Positions 32,445 through 44,491 of a stretch of DNA of 64,000 nucleotides are shown here, piece by piece (within the stretch, counting starts at the first letter, position 1; every line of letters begins with the position of its first letter). The notes beneath the pieces are model-generated. The model made no database searches and was not told the DNA's origin. It saw only the letters and a program-made list of their open reading frames with translations. The position numbers and the translations under genes were made by a program. This stretch comes from Apiosordaria backusii (lineage: Eukaryota; Ascomycota; Sordariomycetes; Sordariales; Lasiosphaeriaceae): contig JAUKTV010000006.1 of the NCBI GenBank assembly GCA_030549205.1, forward strand, positions 1,692,501-1,756,500. Direction: 5' to 3'.

Positions 32445-33360
32445 AAAGTACAAATTACAAAAGACCTTTTATAGGTGATATTGAGAGAGTTAATGTACGC
32501 CTATGCCGCCACACCACTTGCGCAAGTTGCCCCTGAAGCCCCTATTTCACCTCACGTGATGTGCAGTCCTGAGCAAATTCCCACTGTTGACCACCTGCAG
32601 GCAGCGATGCGGAGATGGGCGCAAATGCCCCCTGAATCCTCAGGAGCTAGCCTGAAGCTGAATTGTTGCCTGAATTAAGTTTGCGCTGGAAGAGTCGAAA
32701 CATTCTGTATGGTCTCCAAAGCTTCCTTTTGTTGATGCCTTACTTGTGGTCTCCAAAGCGTCCTTTTATTGATGCCTTACTTGGAAGGCTTCAAGAAAAG
32801 AAGCTAAGAGGCCTACTGAGGGTTTGAATTGGCTCGAGGTGTCGTGTGATGACGTACCTGGCCTAGAAGGAGATGGAAGCGATAACAACCTGTGAGTTGG
32901 CATGGCATGGTTGCGTACACGAGAGTTGGACAACAAAACTGAAGTGTCTTGGAGCTCAAAACAAAGGTTTATGTTTGATACCTACGCAGCAAGATAAAAA
33001 CATCACAATTACGACGGTCACCGAGAGATCATGAAGTCTTTCCCCCAACGACCTGGATTCAATTTGTCTAGCACTAGCATCATTTGGTGTGATAGAGAGA
33101 ATGCAGCCGGGATCCATGGTTCGAGAACCCCTTGCAACCTCTCGCCGCCAGCTTTCCAAGGTACATGTAAAATAAGTGTCCAAATGTACATGATGGCTTT
33201 CGAACCGTCGTCCGCCCCATCAACCTTTCAGAAAAGAGAAAGACCTAATTACAAGCAATCGTTATCCACCCCGTTGACTGGCCAGTCACTCAAAATGTCG
33301 TCCCCTTGTGTTTCAGCTCTCCATCAAAGAAGAAGCTTCAGGTTTCTGAGAGCGAGTTAT
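32445..33360. other. intergenic, no gene recognised
   Basis: Between two convergent genes. It contains the 37-bp duplication listed separately. ORFs here are short and unsupported. Confidence 0.5.
32710..32783. repeat. 37-bp tandem duplication
   Basis: TGGTCTCCAAAGC-type units at 32710-32746 and 32747-32783 differ at only two positions (CTTCC/CGTCC and TTGTTG/TTATTG). Confidence 0.9.
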
Positions 33361-33801
33361 TTACTCGGCAGCCTCACCCTCCTCCTCGGGGCCCTTTCCT
33401 TTTCCCTTGGCCTTTCCCTTGCCCTTGGCGGGGGGCTTAGCGGGACCCTTGCCCTTTCCCTCTCCCTTACCCTTTCCCTTTCCCTTCCCCTTCCCCTTCC
33501 CCTTCCCCTTACCCTTGCCCTTGCCCTTGCCCTTGGCCTTTCCCTTGCCCTTAGCCTTGCCCTTACCCTTCTTGCCCTTGCCCTTCTTGCCCTTCTTGCC
33601 CTTGCCCTTGTCAGTGACGTCGGCATCAACGTCAACGCCGGTCACCTCAGCGGCGTCGACATCGACAGCAGCGATGGGGAGAGCCTCGGGTTCGGCATAG
33701 CGGGCCTCAATATCGGTGTTGTAGGCGTCCTGGACGGGAACGGCGAGAGCCGCAACGTAGGGGACCGCGAGGAGAGCGGTGAGGAAGACCTTGGGAAGCA
33801 T
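33361..33801 (-). CDS. secreted Lys-Gly repeat protein
   Basis: 146 aa, single exon. A clear signal peptide (MLPKVFLTALLAVPYVAALA) is followed by an acidic segment (about 21-65: EARYAEPEALP, VDVDAAEVTGVDVDADV). Residues 65-135 are then almost pure KGKGK repeats with occasional A, E or P, ending GPEEEGEAAE. The DNA is a CCCTTG/CCCTTC purine-pyrimidine-biased repeat whose other strand would encode Leu-Pro repeats; the minus reading is chosen for its signal peptide and upstream TATA box. The mature protein is a zwitterion: an acidic head and an extremely basic tail. Possible roles are binding of wall polymers, nucleic acid or membranes (all inference). No family assigned. Confidence 0.72.
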   Translation of the reverse strand: MLPKVFLTALLAVPYVAALAVPVQDAYNTDIEARYAEPEALPIAAVDVDAAEVTGVDVDADVTDKGKGKKGKKGKGKKGKGKAKGKGKAKGKGKGKGKGKGKGKGKGKGKGKGEGKGKGPAKPPAKGKGKAKGKGKGPEEEGEAAE

Positions 33802-33907
33802 TTTGAGGTTGCTTGGTTGGGTTGAGCGTTGAAGCTGGGTTGTTTGTCTGTTGAGGGTGGTGAGAAAGAGAAATTCAAGTTGCCCGAGGAGGAGAGGGAG
33901 GGGCAGC

Positions 33908-33913
33908 TATATA
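33908..33913 (-). promoter_or_regulatory. TATA box of the Lys-Gly repeat gene
   Basis: TATATA on the minus strand about 107 bp upstream of the ATG at 33801, in an otherwise GC-balanced leader; spacing is usual for fungal TATA promoters with a ~70-nt 5' UTR. Confidence 0.5.
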
Positions 33914-36900
33914 CTCGATTCTCTGGCGCGTCCTTCATCGAACTTAGGCAGTCAAACCTCCTAGTGTCTCCATCATCTACGGTCGTGGACACCAACTTCG
34001 GGAACATGGGGGACGGCGTTCACACAAGCACGATGATGAACATGAGTGATAGACGTAAGTCAATCTGGAAAAAGTCGCTCCCGGGCATGGCAATGTGCAG
34101 TCCGCCTCGGCATTCTAGAACGCATAGTTGACTTGCTATAGCGACTACCCCCATCGGTTCTATTCACACACGGCTGATTCCCACAGGAAGATGGCGGGGA
34201 AAGTGAGGAGAGGCTGTCTTAACCGACGTTGGACGACAGACGGCAATTGCTAAATGCCCTAGATCTATATGATATGGTCAGGATATCGTGATATGACGAG
34301 TATTGCACGCAAAGATGTTTGTATAGATTGAGCTGGGCTCAACCGATTGGTGCGAGTATGGCTGAGACTTATGGTCAGCAATTACCACAGGGATAATTCC
34401 TCTTTTCTGGAAACATAACAAGAGGAATAATACGCAGGCCTGAATCCATCTCATTATCCAAAACAATAGTGTCCAACGAACCGTTGTGGAAGGCTGCCCT
34501 TCGCTTCTCACTAGCCTCGGAGGATATCCCAGTGTGAGTGACAGCGGTTCGCCAACTGCCGAACGATCGCCACCTATGCAGAGTGGTGACATCGGTGAGG
34601 ATTGGTGAGATTGACGGGGGAGTGTTGATCGGACTCCCCTGACCCTGTGTCTGCTTGCATCCCCTCTCTCAACGTTGAACTCGACCCCCCTTGGCGACTG
34701 TGTAACGAATTGGATAGCTTCCGGGACGATCGACCAGGACACTGGGAAGCCTGGGGATCTGGGGAAACAACCATGTATCCCCCCATCTTCGCTCGCCAAT
34801 AAGCGCAGGCGGCTAAAGAACAAGTTAGGTTGCGCAAGGTTCGGCAGAATGGACCGCCTAATAATTAATTAGTTCTGTCCGAAAGCAGTGCCGGCCGGCA
34901 ACATTTGCCGTATTATCCATCTCATCACGCCAACTCTGGTCGAGATATGCGTTCAAGGTCATCTGCCGCCCATAGAACCGAGCGTACGCAATGCTTGACG
35001 GCTCCATAGTGAATAAAGCTCGTCCCGGCGGAGGTTGGCGGTCGGTGGGTCGAAGGTTCCAGGAACTGAACGGGCAGTCCAATAGAGATCTCTTGGCGGA
35101 AGGGTAGAGCCACCAATCGCCTAAGCCAGGGGAATGTAAACAATCAAAAGCCGTGTCTTTGGTAGCTTGAGGCCGTACATGGCGTGATATGATCGTATAT
35201 GATCTGTGGGTTTAAGCTTAGTAGAGTTGGTTATCGTCATATAGACATCCCGCGGGCAATATTCGAGACTCGTGGTGCTGTTTGTGGAGGGTGATATCCA
35301 CTTTCCCGAAGACCAGGAGACCAGAGATTGTGGATTAAAACTTCGACAGCATCATATTTACGTACATACCGTGAGACGCGTCATCACGATAGCCTGCAAT
35401 AGTCGATCCTGTTTAGAGTATCCACACTCGTTAACCGCGTTGTAGACAAGACTTCAGACGACGACCCCAAGACACTTGGCAGGTACTTCGGAACCTGTGA
35501 TAGCACCTAGTCTTCATCAGAATGCGAGCTAGGCCGTATAAACTTGCATAACCAATGTGCCGTGACCGGTGGGACACGCAAGCTTTTGTTACCAAGACGG
35601 TTGAGACGCGGTTCGGACAGGCGCCACAAAAGAATCTGGTGACCTTGGTCTAGGCTTCCCCATAAACCTGCTATGACATCCTTCGGAATACGGCTCGGGA
35701 TCCTGGACGGCTGCTTGAGAATGATTGTTTGCTGTAAAGTAAATGTTCCGCTGGGCCGTGCGGCATGCCAGGGTAGATACTTGCGAGATTCTCGCATCAT
35801 GCATCGTTCGTGTAGAAGTTCGGCAGCGCTCGATGTGATGAGTGAACGATGAAGAGCACAGAAATGACGACCACGAACGAAAATGATCTCCACAGTAGTA
35901 GCTTTCGGTTCTCCTGTTGCTCCTTCCCCACAAATGAAATGCACAGGACCTGGCTTGGTTGGATTCCTTCAATTTCGTTCATCAGTGAGATATGTCTACG
36001 ACGATGGTCTTGACGGCCTTATAATTTTGAATCTTTGAAGCTTTGAAGTTCAGATTGTGATTTCAGGAGCGACGCCATGGAGGGCGAGGTTCCACCGAAC
36101 TTAGGAAAACCTACCGTAGAACGACTCTCCATTCCGACCGGGCGGCCACGATGTGGACAGGAACCTGGAAGCAGCCACTGCAATAATACGCCTTCTTAAA
36201 GACAGTTCGAGTGCCATTTAAACGTCCGGTGGCCGATACCCATGCGCCTAGCAACTACTAGGTATGAAGCATGCGGTAGCAGTTCCTTATTTTGCCCACA
36301 GCATGCTTACCTGTTGAGGGGAATTCGCGGCATCATCGCTGGCAGCTGCCATCCAGCAGCTACTAACTGAGCCCCAACATCGAACATCGGTCCACTCACC
36401 GCCGTTATCCCTTGTCCCTCCCCTTACCAATGACATCAACACATCATACCAGCTAGAAACTTGACGGAAGCCCGCCATGGCATAGAGGAGGATCTGTATC
36501 AACATCAGCGAACATGATGAAAACGCTGTTGATCTCCGAAACATTCCCGTAGGTCGAGCAATATCTCAGACTACGATGTGAGGTGTTGTCTTCCAAGTCG
36601 CTGGATTGCTGATAAGATACTGCGTCGCCTTATCAAGGTTTGATGCGGGGTTGGTGATACCGCACCTCGACCGGCATCGCGAACTGCACCTCTCACAGCT
36701 CTCGGAGATTTTCATCCAATAGTAGTCATGACCAGTCGCACTGTTATGCCCTTCTCAGTTCCCAAGTCCAGGTGTGTCTGTGGCGGTATCTGCCCCTCAT
36801 GGATTGTCCAGTGCCTATCAGCTGCCATTTGATCGGATCGGACTGCCAACAGTCAACCGCTACCCCAAGCTGAGGCGGGAGCTTGAGGTGCCAATCAACA

Positions 36901-37032
36901 CCATCCATGTCGAGAGCCGACAAGATGCGGGGGTCGGAATTTAGGAGACACAGCATGAACTACAAAAGAGCTTCTCGAACCTTGCCGTCGTGACGCCGTG
37001 CCACCTCACCCATCTTCAAGAGGGTGGTCAGC
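33914..37032. other. 3.1 kb gene-poor stretch
   Basis: ORFs on both strands (34278-34823, 34858-35143, 35507-35982, 36287-36544, all minus) lack recognisable domains, consistent codon bias and splice continuity. I see no gene I can support. Confidence 0.45.
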
Positions 37033-38550
37033 ATGGCGCCGAATATCAGTTCCTTATCAACCTCGGGGTTTCCCATCTCAGTGGCTGTCATCAGTGCCAT
37101 TGCTGCTGGCGTTGTGCTGGTGGTAGCTTTGATCAGACGATATATTCAACTCATCTTGGCCAAGGGGACACCACCACCGCCTCACCTCTACACATTTCCT
37201 CCATCTAGACGGCATATCCTCAGCAGCTTCTCCCAGTTCGAGAAGTTTTCTGTTGCTGAGCAGGCCGAGATCTCACCACAAATCCTGCAGGCCAGGGCCT
37301 TGACCACCACCAGCAAAGCCGATCTCTCTGTGGACAACTTCTACACACCAACCGGCTTTTCAACTCAAGAAATTCGATCCTTGGTCGGCCGATTCCCTGA
37401 CTATGCCGTGCTCAGCGGTGTGCCTCACCCTGAGCCAGTCCCGGAATCATGGGACATCAATAAAGCTATCTTCAGACCCTTCCGCCCCTTCCGTTGGAAC
37501 TATCATCAACACATGGGTCAGTTTTGATTCATATCTCCCGTCATTCCATGCCAAGCTAACAGCTTCCCAGCCCTCATGAAATACAACCCCAACTACTGGG
37601 TTGAACTCGAACAAAACTACCTCCCCACCATGGCTGCCCGCCAAAAACTGCTGTCCGAACACCCGGACCGCATCTTCTTCCAAGGTCCCGGCGCCGACCT
37701 CGCCTGCTGCGAGCTCATGGAGATGCTCCTTCAGTTCCTCTGCCACCGCTACCCTTCCCACTTCCACCTCTCTACCAACAACACTCTCTTTCACAACAAC
37801 CTTCTCGACACCGTCACTGATCTAGTGTCTACCCCACCGCTGAAAGTCATATTTGAGAACATCCCCGAGGACTACGCCATCATGCTCCGCAACCAAGAGG
37901 ACGGGTACTATTACTTGCGTGCTGCCAGCGTGTGCTCAAGTGTGGGCTGGCATATTGCCCAACATAGAGACCAGCCCATGAAGAAGATTCACACTCACGT
38001 CCCCGACGCGGACAAGATGCAGTTCTCGCTTGACCGGTGGTTTGCCAAGTTGCCGACGGACAACCCGGTCATGAGGGCGTCGTGGAGTATTGAGGACTGG
38101 GAGGCCATGTTTTCCTCTCCTGGAGTCGGAGAGTTTGAGGGGGAGAATGAGAAGAAGTGGAGCCGGAGTGCGTTTGCGGACAAGCCGGGGGAGCTGACGG
38201 TCAAGGAGCTGAAGCTGAGGTGTGATGCTCAGACGCTGAGGAGGTTGCCGGTGAGCGGGGCGGTGGCGTTCAACTTCAAGGCGGTGTTCACTCCGCTGGA
38301 GGAGCTCCAGGACGAGCCGTTTGTGCCAGCGCTGCTGCACAAGGTGTTGAGTGAGGGGAAGGATAATTTGATCGATTACAAGTCGGATAGGAATGTGAAA
38401 AAGGTGGCGTTGGAGGCATTGAAGGGCTGGGCTGAGGAACAGGTCAAGCAGGGGGTGGTACCGGCGGACTGGGAGGTGAGCACGTTGGAACAGAGTCCGT
38501 TTTATCCCGCGTGGGAAGAGAAATGGAAACGGCAGCAGGGGTTGTTGTAA
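37033..38550 (+). CDS. DUF3445 (heme-dependent oxidative N-demethylase-like) protein with N-terminal membrane anchor
   Basis: Two exons, 37033..37516 and 37571..38550, with a 54-bp intron (GTCAGT donor, CTAAC branch, CCCAG acceptor); 487 aa. Residues about 14-38 (SVAVISAIAAGVVLVVALI) are a membrane anchor. The body matches DUF3445/PF11927: FRPFRWNYHQHM-ALMKYNPNYW, LCHRYPSHF, YYLRAASVCSSVGWHI, IHTHVPDADKM, SLDRWF and the LRCDAQTLRRLP block. Bacterial relatives include the alpha subunit of a heme-dependent dimethylamine demethylase; fungal members are uncharacterised, so the oxidation is family inference. I chose the ATG at 37033; a GTG lies three codons upstream in frame. Confidence 0.85.
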
Positions 38551-38957
38551 ATTCTGGAAATCGCAAGTCCATTCACAATCCTATCAACCTTGACGTCAGA
38601 CACCTTACAAAGTCCTCTTCTGTTAAGCCGGTAGACGGTACAGTGTTTGCATCTCGTCCCGAAGCCCAACCAGGAAAACTTCTACCTTTCAGTCTCCATA
38701 TCAACCATCCACTGTAGAAATATAAGGTAGGAACTCCTCGAGTATCCAACCTGGAAAATAGATGTAAAGTTGAAAGGCATGAGACCAAACTTCAAAAACG
38801 TAATAAAGTGGGCATGGTTTGCCCCTAGCCAAGCACGATTGCTTTCACCTCGATGCTAGCTCGTCGTGGAGCATCGGGTGGTGCAGAGGGGTCGACAAAC
38901 GCCGAATGAGGACAGACTGTAGCAAGTTGGGTAAATCAGTACGTCCGTCAAGCTCGA

Positions 38958-40445
38958 CTAATAGATCTCCGAAGCCCTTGTCTCGGTGTACCAACCTGTT
39001 GCCTCACTTGTCAGGCTGTCAAACAGTTTGAAGATGATGACATCTTCTTGCTGCATTCCCTTCTTGTAGAACCATCGATGGGATGGGTTGTGTTTCACTT
39101 CGTAGGCTTCGTCGACAAAATGGGGGTAGACTATGTCCATGGGCACTAAGTCTTCTCGGTCGACCGTGCGGAAATCACACATGGCTAGCGGGCAGTCTTC
39201 CACTGGTGCTGGGGATATGGGGCGCCAGATGCTAGAGATATGGTTAGCCATGACTATTAGCTCCCGACAAACAGTGCCACACACTTGATGAAGCGAACCC
39301 GGTCCTTCATGATCTCATCAATGTAGTCCGGAAAGTAAACCTGTAGGCGAGCACGGCAGGTGGCTTCGGTGGCATCTTGGTCAATCGAGTTAGTGCTAAT
39401 TGTCTCACTGGGAGCTAGTTCGCAGGTGTACCAACCACAATGCGCCCGAAAGAAGGGCAGCTTGCTCTCAAACTTGTGTTCAACTTGATCGTCTTGCAGG
39501 CCAGCGCTATGATGTCGAAACTGAGAAGAGGACAAGTGCCCCGTTTAGTAGCCGTGATTTCACGAAGAAGAAGTTTAGTGAACGGTGTGGGTGTTATTCT
39601 CTAACACCTACACCATCCCCGATGTGTAGTAGGCATGTAACGCACATTGTAGGCATAGCAGAAGACATCTTGACAACCAAGCCGCTCCTTCAGCCATTCC
39701 ACCAAGTTGGGAAGGTAGGTATCTGACACGCGTTCGTCAGACCATTCTGCTACCTCAATGGGACATTTGGCAAACTCGAAGCCTGAAACAGCCAACGAGA
39801 AGATGTCCTCGTGCCCCGAGATGTCATTGATGCTGACAGGGTGGTTTGTGGCCACAAGATTGTGCATTTTGTGTTCTTTGAAGAGCTTCTCTGGGAGCTG
39901 GCATTTGTAGGGCTTTTCTCGTTGGTATAGCGGGAGTGGTGCCAAGTGGTTGAAACTGTTTGGCGTGACCGCAGGTAACCCCAGTCTCTCCAGCTGCCGA
40001 TCAAGCCCATCTCTTGCCGCGATGGTGTCAGAGAAGGTGGGCGAGGCCAGTTCAGGTTTGGATGCTAATACCGAATTAGATGGGGGGTTCCAACTTTGCA
40101 ATTGGTTGAGAGACACTCACAGATCGATGTACTCGGATGTTTAGCGACTTCAAGTGTACAATTCACTTCCTCAACCTGAGCGGGAGCTGTCCAACGCCTC
40201 CAGGGTCGATGAAACGGCCGGCTGATATCAAAGCGACAAGTCAGGACTTCAGGCTCTTGTGCTTTCAGCATCTTCAACATGGTGCTGCCCGACTTTGGTG
40301 GCCAAAACTGTTTCCATGGCTGAGTACGGCCGCAATTCCCCACTTCAGCGGTGAACTGTATTGAATCAACTGTGCCCACTGTCAAATCAGAGTCGTCCCC
40401 CGCCCGTTTCCAATCGACATCTTCTCTGTACACCACCGTTCCCAT
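38958..40445 (-). CDS. AsaB / CmcJ-type hydroxylase-methyltransferase family protein
   Basis: Four exons: 40445..40121, 40064 to about 39646, 39520..39285 and 39231..38958 (complement). Introns 1 and 3 (56 and 53 bp) fit in phase; the join of exons 2 and 3 is uncertain. The C-terminal block is diagnostic: RVRFI-N-IWRPISPAPVED, then AMCDFRTVDREDLV, NPSHRWFYKKGM and DVIIFKLFDS, as in CmcJ/AsaB/GA4-desaturase-like proteins of fungal secondary metabolism. The first part carries PWKQFWPPKSGS and LTCRFDISRPFH. At the exon 2 end the donors near 39610 give a wrong phase; GTGCGT at 39645 fits but drops a few family residues. A frameshift is possible. It is divergent from the Zn2Cys6 gene. Confidence 0.72.
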
Positions 40446-41998
40446 GGCCGGCGCAAGGCGTCTCGTGTTGTAACTAGAGATCCCTGGCAAGAGAATCACA
40501 CAAGTCGATCAAGCACCCAAAGCTGGTGATGGAAAAAATCCGGTCGCCCAAATTGTGAGATGCTTGGGGCGATGCCTGACCGGTTGGAAAGTGAAAAGGG
40601 ACGTCAAGACGGCGGGGTCCTTCCGGTCTGATCCTGCCAGAGCCTCAACTACCACACCCTCTCCAAATTCACGTCTTCTCCTTCCAATCACATCTTTGAA
40701 GGGTGCGTCGTTCTACTGGTTGATAACAACGGCACCCATAGCACCCGACATGCACCGAGAAAAGGGCGTCGAATAGCCATAGGGCTCATCACACCGCATT
40801 TCTATTATCAGGAAATCAGGTAGTAATTTCAAACGAGGCTCTCGAGACTTGGGTAGTGATGCCCGGTTGGGTCTTGTGTAGGTGCTGGCATTCCGTTTTC
40901 CTCCCTACTTCTTGACATTAAGTAGATATGACAGGCTGAGATTGGGCAATTTGTGAGTCGAGTTGATCGCCCAGGTGCGAGAGGCAGAGATCAGGAAGGG
41001 CGTGAATATGTGTTCTAAAATGAAGGTCTTAGATCGGAGTTTTGTTTTCGTCGCTCAATGGCGAGGATTTTTGCGGTTCGAACAACAATGAGGTAGTGGT
41101 ACCTGAGAATTCAACAACGCCTGCGGCATGCGCCTGTAGTTGTACTTGAATGCGTGGTTCGGGACAGGCTGTGTGCTGTGTGAGTGTGCTGTGTGAGTGT
41201 GCTGTGTGAGTGTGCTGTGTGTGGGTGCATGGTAAGACGTGTGTGGCCGGAGAGCAGAAAAGGGAGGGCAGGGACGAATCCAAATTGGGAACCGGTCTGG
41301 GAGAAAATGGCGCGGGGTATCTGCGTTGGCAGCCAACCACACAGGGAGGAATGGTCACCAATGCTCATGCTTTGCAAGCCGGTCCATCCTGCCGTTCCTC
41401 CATCGAGGGCGGGCAACCGATGGCTGTTTCATGGCGCGCAGAAACACTTGCCCAAAGACGAAGAAACGGCATCTGACGGTCGCCTCACATGCCCACCGAT
41501 TTTCGCCATTGCCACCTCACCCTCTGAACATCATGCCTTCAAAGCACCAGGTCCTTGGCCAACCCCAGTCCTCTTTCACCACAACGTCGAATATCTCGCG
41601 AGACCAAAGTGGCTCAATTCAATGTGACACAGCTGTCCTAGGTACCTACGCAATCACCACACCGTTCAGTTCATCGACCTCAACAATGATGCAGGTATGC
41701 CCACAACATCCATCCATTTTTCCCTTCCCCCAAATTACAGGCTTATTGTGCGGCCACCCGTGCCACTGAACTTCCAGCCTTCCATTATGTGCATGGGGTT
41801 TGATTCAGGCTTTGTTTGCCGCCCAGTCACCTGTGCTCCCTCGTTGAAAATTCCATTTCCTATTAAAGCACTCCTGTTACAGTCCATCACCCCCTATTCC
41901 ACTTCCCACTTGACATGTTCTCTTGCTATCCTAGCCACTCATCATCACCATAGGCCACGAGAAAACGACCGTGTCCCTTCCCGGACAATCGTGGCACA
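40446..41998. other. 1.55 kb divergent promoter region
   Basis: Shared upstream region of the AsaB-like gene (minus) and the Zn2Cys6 factor (plus). It contains the 13-bp microsatellite listed next. No ORF here is convincing. Confidence 0.5.
41172..41222. repeat. 13-bp microsatellite, 4 copies
   Basis: TGTGCTGTGTGAG is repeated from 41172, 41185, 41198 and 41211 (last copy partial) in the divergent promoter. Confidence 0.9.
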
Positions 41999-44491
41999 AT
42001 GACCAAGCCCAAGAAAACAAATGCTACACCGGCCTCCCTGTCCTTATCGTCAAAGGACCGGGAGGCCTTAGAGCATGCATCTCGTCTTCTCAATATCTCC
42101 CTCGACACTCTTCTCGCAGCTAAGCCAAGGAACAACGAAAGTCACAGCAACGACCAAGGATCTTTGACACAGCCAGAGGCACAAGGTATAGTAGATCTTG
42201 GAGAAAGCGAAGATGGTCAGTCGAAAATCTCTTATAATACATTTCCCACCATGCTATCTGGCATTGGCTTACACAGGGATGACCTTGTATGCAGACGACG
42301 ACATCGATGGGGTAGCCATTGCCAGCCATGCCCAAGTCGGAAGCGGTCGGAGTGACAACGCTATACCATGGCCTTCTTCAGCTGCTGAGTTTCTTTTCGT
42401 CGATGATGACATCAACAGAGATCATCAGCGAATCTCGTGGCCTGAAATTGAGGATATCGCCACACATAACACTCCTGCATCGACACAGGCAATCTTGTCA
42501 ACACACCCTGGAAGCAATGCACAAGTCTCAGAGGTTGTGGGATTTGGCTATCAGACACATGCTCCCTGGAACATCCCACAGCAAGCCGGGATCCATCGAT
42601 CTTCGTTCTCTTCTTCTGGGTCGTCGTATGGATCTACCCCAGTTTTTGACATGAATCCGCCTCTCTTGACGGGATTTCCGATTCATGAACTCAACACACG
42701 TGGAGCGATCTCAGCTCCTCAGGCTTCAGTCTGGGAACAGACTGGGAGATCCAGACTACCTTCTTCGACCCAACCAGAGGACGACTTTGTCATGGTGGAA
42801 AGTAACAATAGGGCGGAGATACAGGTTCGCTTTGTGGCAGTGAACCCTACGGAACCCTCAGCCTTGTCTCTTCCTCAGAAAAGGGGACCGTTCGATGATA
42901 AAAGCCGCCAAGAAGCTGCTGGTAGGACAAGAGGACTGAAGGCATGTATTCGATGCCGCATGCAAAAACTGCGAGTAAGTAACTGTTCTGATCGTGGTGT
43001 ATCGCCAGTTATTAGGCATCAGGTTGATCGTATGATAGTGCGAGATCATCGAAACCAACCCCGAAGGAATCTGTGGTACTTGCCAGAATGTATCGAGCCA
43101 GAAGGTTCACCATCTTGGATGTCTTCGACATCGCCTCACCGAATGCACCCTATACCGCACGGGGAAAGCTCCGGGCCTAGAATTCACTTTCCGATGGCCG
43201 CAGATGAAGCTGAAGGATATTTCCGATTGGGCCTCGACCGAGGTTAGGGCCATCCTCGTGCAGTCGGATGTGTGCCAGGTGCCGCTGAAGCTATCCGTCC
43301 GCAAGTTCATCCCGATTCCTGGAAAAGACCGCACCGAACGTTCTTGGGTAGACCCCAACGGTAAAGACCCCACTGGCAGGAAAGGTGGTGTGAAGAAGTA
43401 CTACAAAACCACCCCTTACGCCATTGTGAATATGGCGAATGCAGTTCATGACATGAAAGAGTACATTAGCGACAATGTCTTCAAGTGCATGGGATACTTC
43501 CTCCGCGGCAGCGATGTGTTGGTCAAGGAGACCTACGAGTTCGCCAGGAAGCATATGCAAAGAGTGGAGGTGAGAAAACATTTCAACAGAACATTCCTGT
43601 TTACCCAATGGCTGATGTCAGTTGCATTAGTCCGACGAAGAGAGAAGGTTACTTGGCAACTTCTTTCGCTTGTGGTTTGCCATTCGCCGGACAGCCACCA
43701 CCGAGCACATTGTGGGTAAGGAGACTTTGGAGATGAAGCCAGAAACAGAAGATAGGTCGTTCCCGCTGTTTGAGAAAATTCCGTTGCCGCCAGTCATGAT
43801 CCAACAACTGGACATGGTACTGACCCTGGGAATCCTTCAACCGCTCCGAAAGCAAGTACTGGAAGACTTCCAGAAGTTGGTATTGGCAAACAATCCACGA
43901 AGTTGGATGACCATTTACCTCATTACGTTCATGTCTTTACACAGCTGTGCAAAAGTGACGGATGAGAACTACAACAACGCCAGAAAGCATGGACTAATCG
44001 TAAGTCAGCAGCAAGCACTTTGTGATTGACTTGATGGATATTGATTTTGCACAGAGGCGATATGCGATCCCCAACTTCATCGAGGAACGTCACCATAGTG
44101 CCAATGTGTTTTTGTCACACTACCACTATCGAACCGAGTCCTTCAATCCATTCAAGCAGGATTGGAAGAGACGGCATGCAACACCATTTGCACACATGTC
44201 TGTTGACGAGATTCAGTTTTTGGAGCGGACAAAAGCGTTGATGAAGGAAAGAGGTAAAAGATGACCGCCTCCCTACCACCTATCCTTCTAAACCGGAAGT
44301 GATCATTCCACTAACCCATCACAATGCCAGAATCCATCATCAAAACCAACAACGAGTTTGATATCTATGAGCATGAGCTGTACTTCATCTCTCAGATCTT
44401 TGAGGAGAACTGGCAACCTCGCGACACGGTGATTGACCGGATGGATGGTACTATCAACGACGTAGGTTTGCAGAGATTCTCTGGGCAGTGA
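41999..44491 (+). CDS. Zn2Cys6 fungal transcription factor
   Basis: Six exons: 41999..42215, 42277..42974, 43039..43569, 43631..43999, 44055..44253, 44331..44491; every intron is 55-77 bp with phase kept; 724 aa. The zinc cluster is C296-X2-C299-X6-C306-X10-C317-X2-C320-X12-C333 (ACIRCRMQKLR, intron, CEIIETNPEGICGTC), with the intron exactly before the third Cys. The domain sits in the middle, after ~290 residues of Ser/Gln-rich, probably disordered sequence, rather than at the N-terminus. The C-terminal half is helical with family motifs DWKRRHATPFAHMS and EHELYFISQIFEENW. Nuclear DNA-binding regulator; targets unknown, though the divergent AsaB-like gene is a natural candidate. Confidence 0.88.

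Noticed and set aside
33407..33700. Leu-Pro repeat ORF on the plus strand
   Set aside because: Another shadow of the CCCTTG/CCCTTC repeat; no start context or signal.
33031..33825. 264-codon plus-strand ORF with Leu/Ser/Ala repeats
   Set aside because: Its repeats are the opposite strand of the Lys-Gly repeat gene, which has a signal peptide and TATA box.
34278..34823. 181-codon minus-strand ORF as a gene
   Set aside because: No recognisable domain and no splice support; start context poor.
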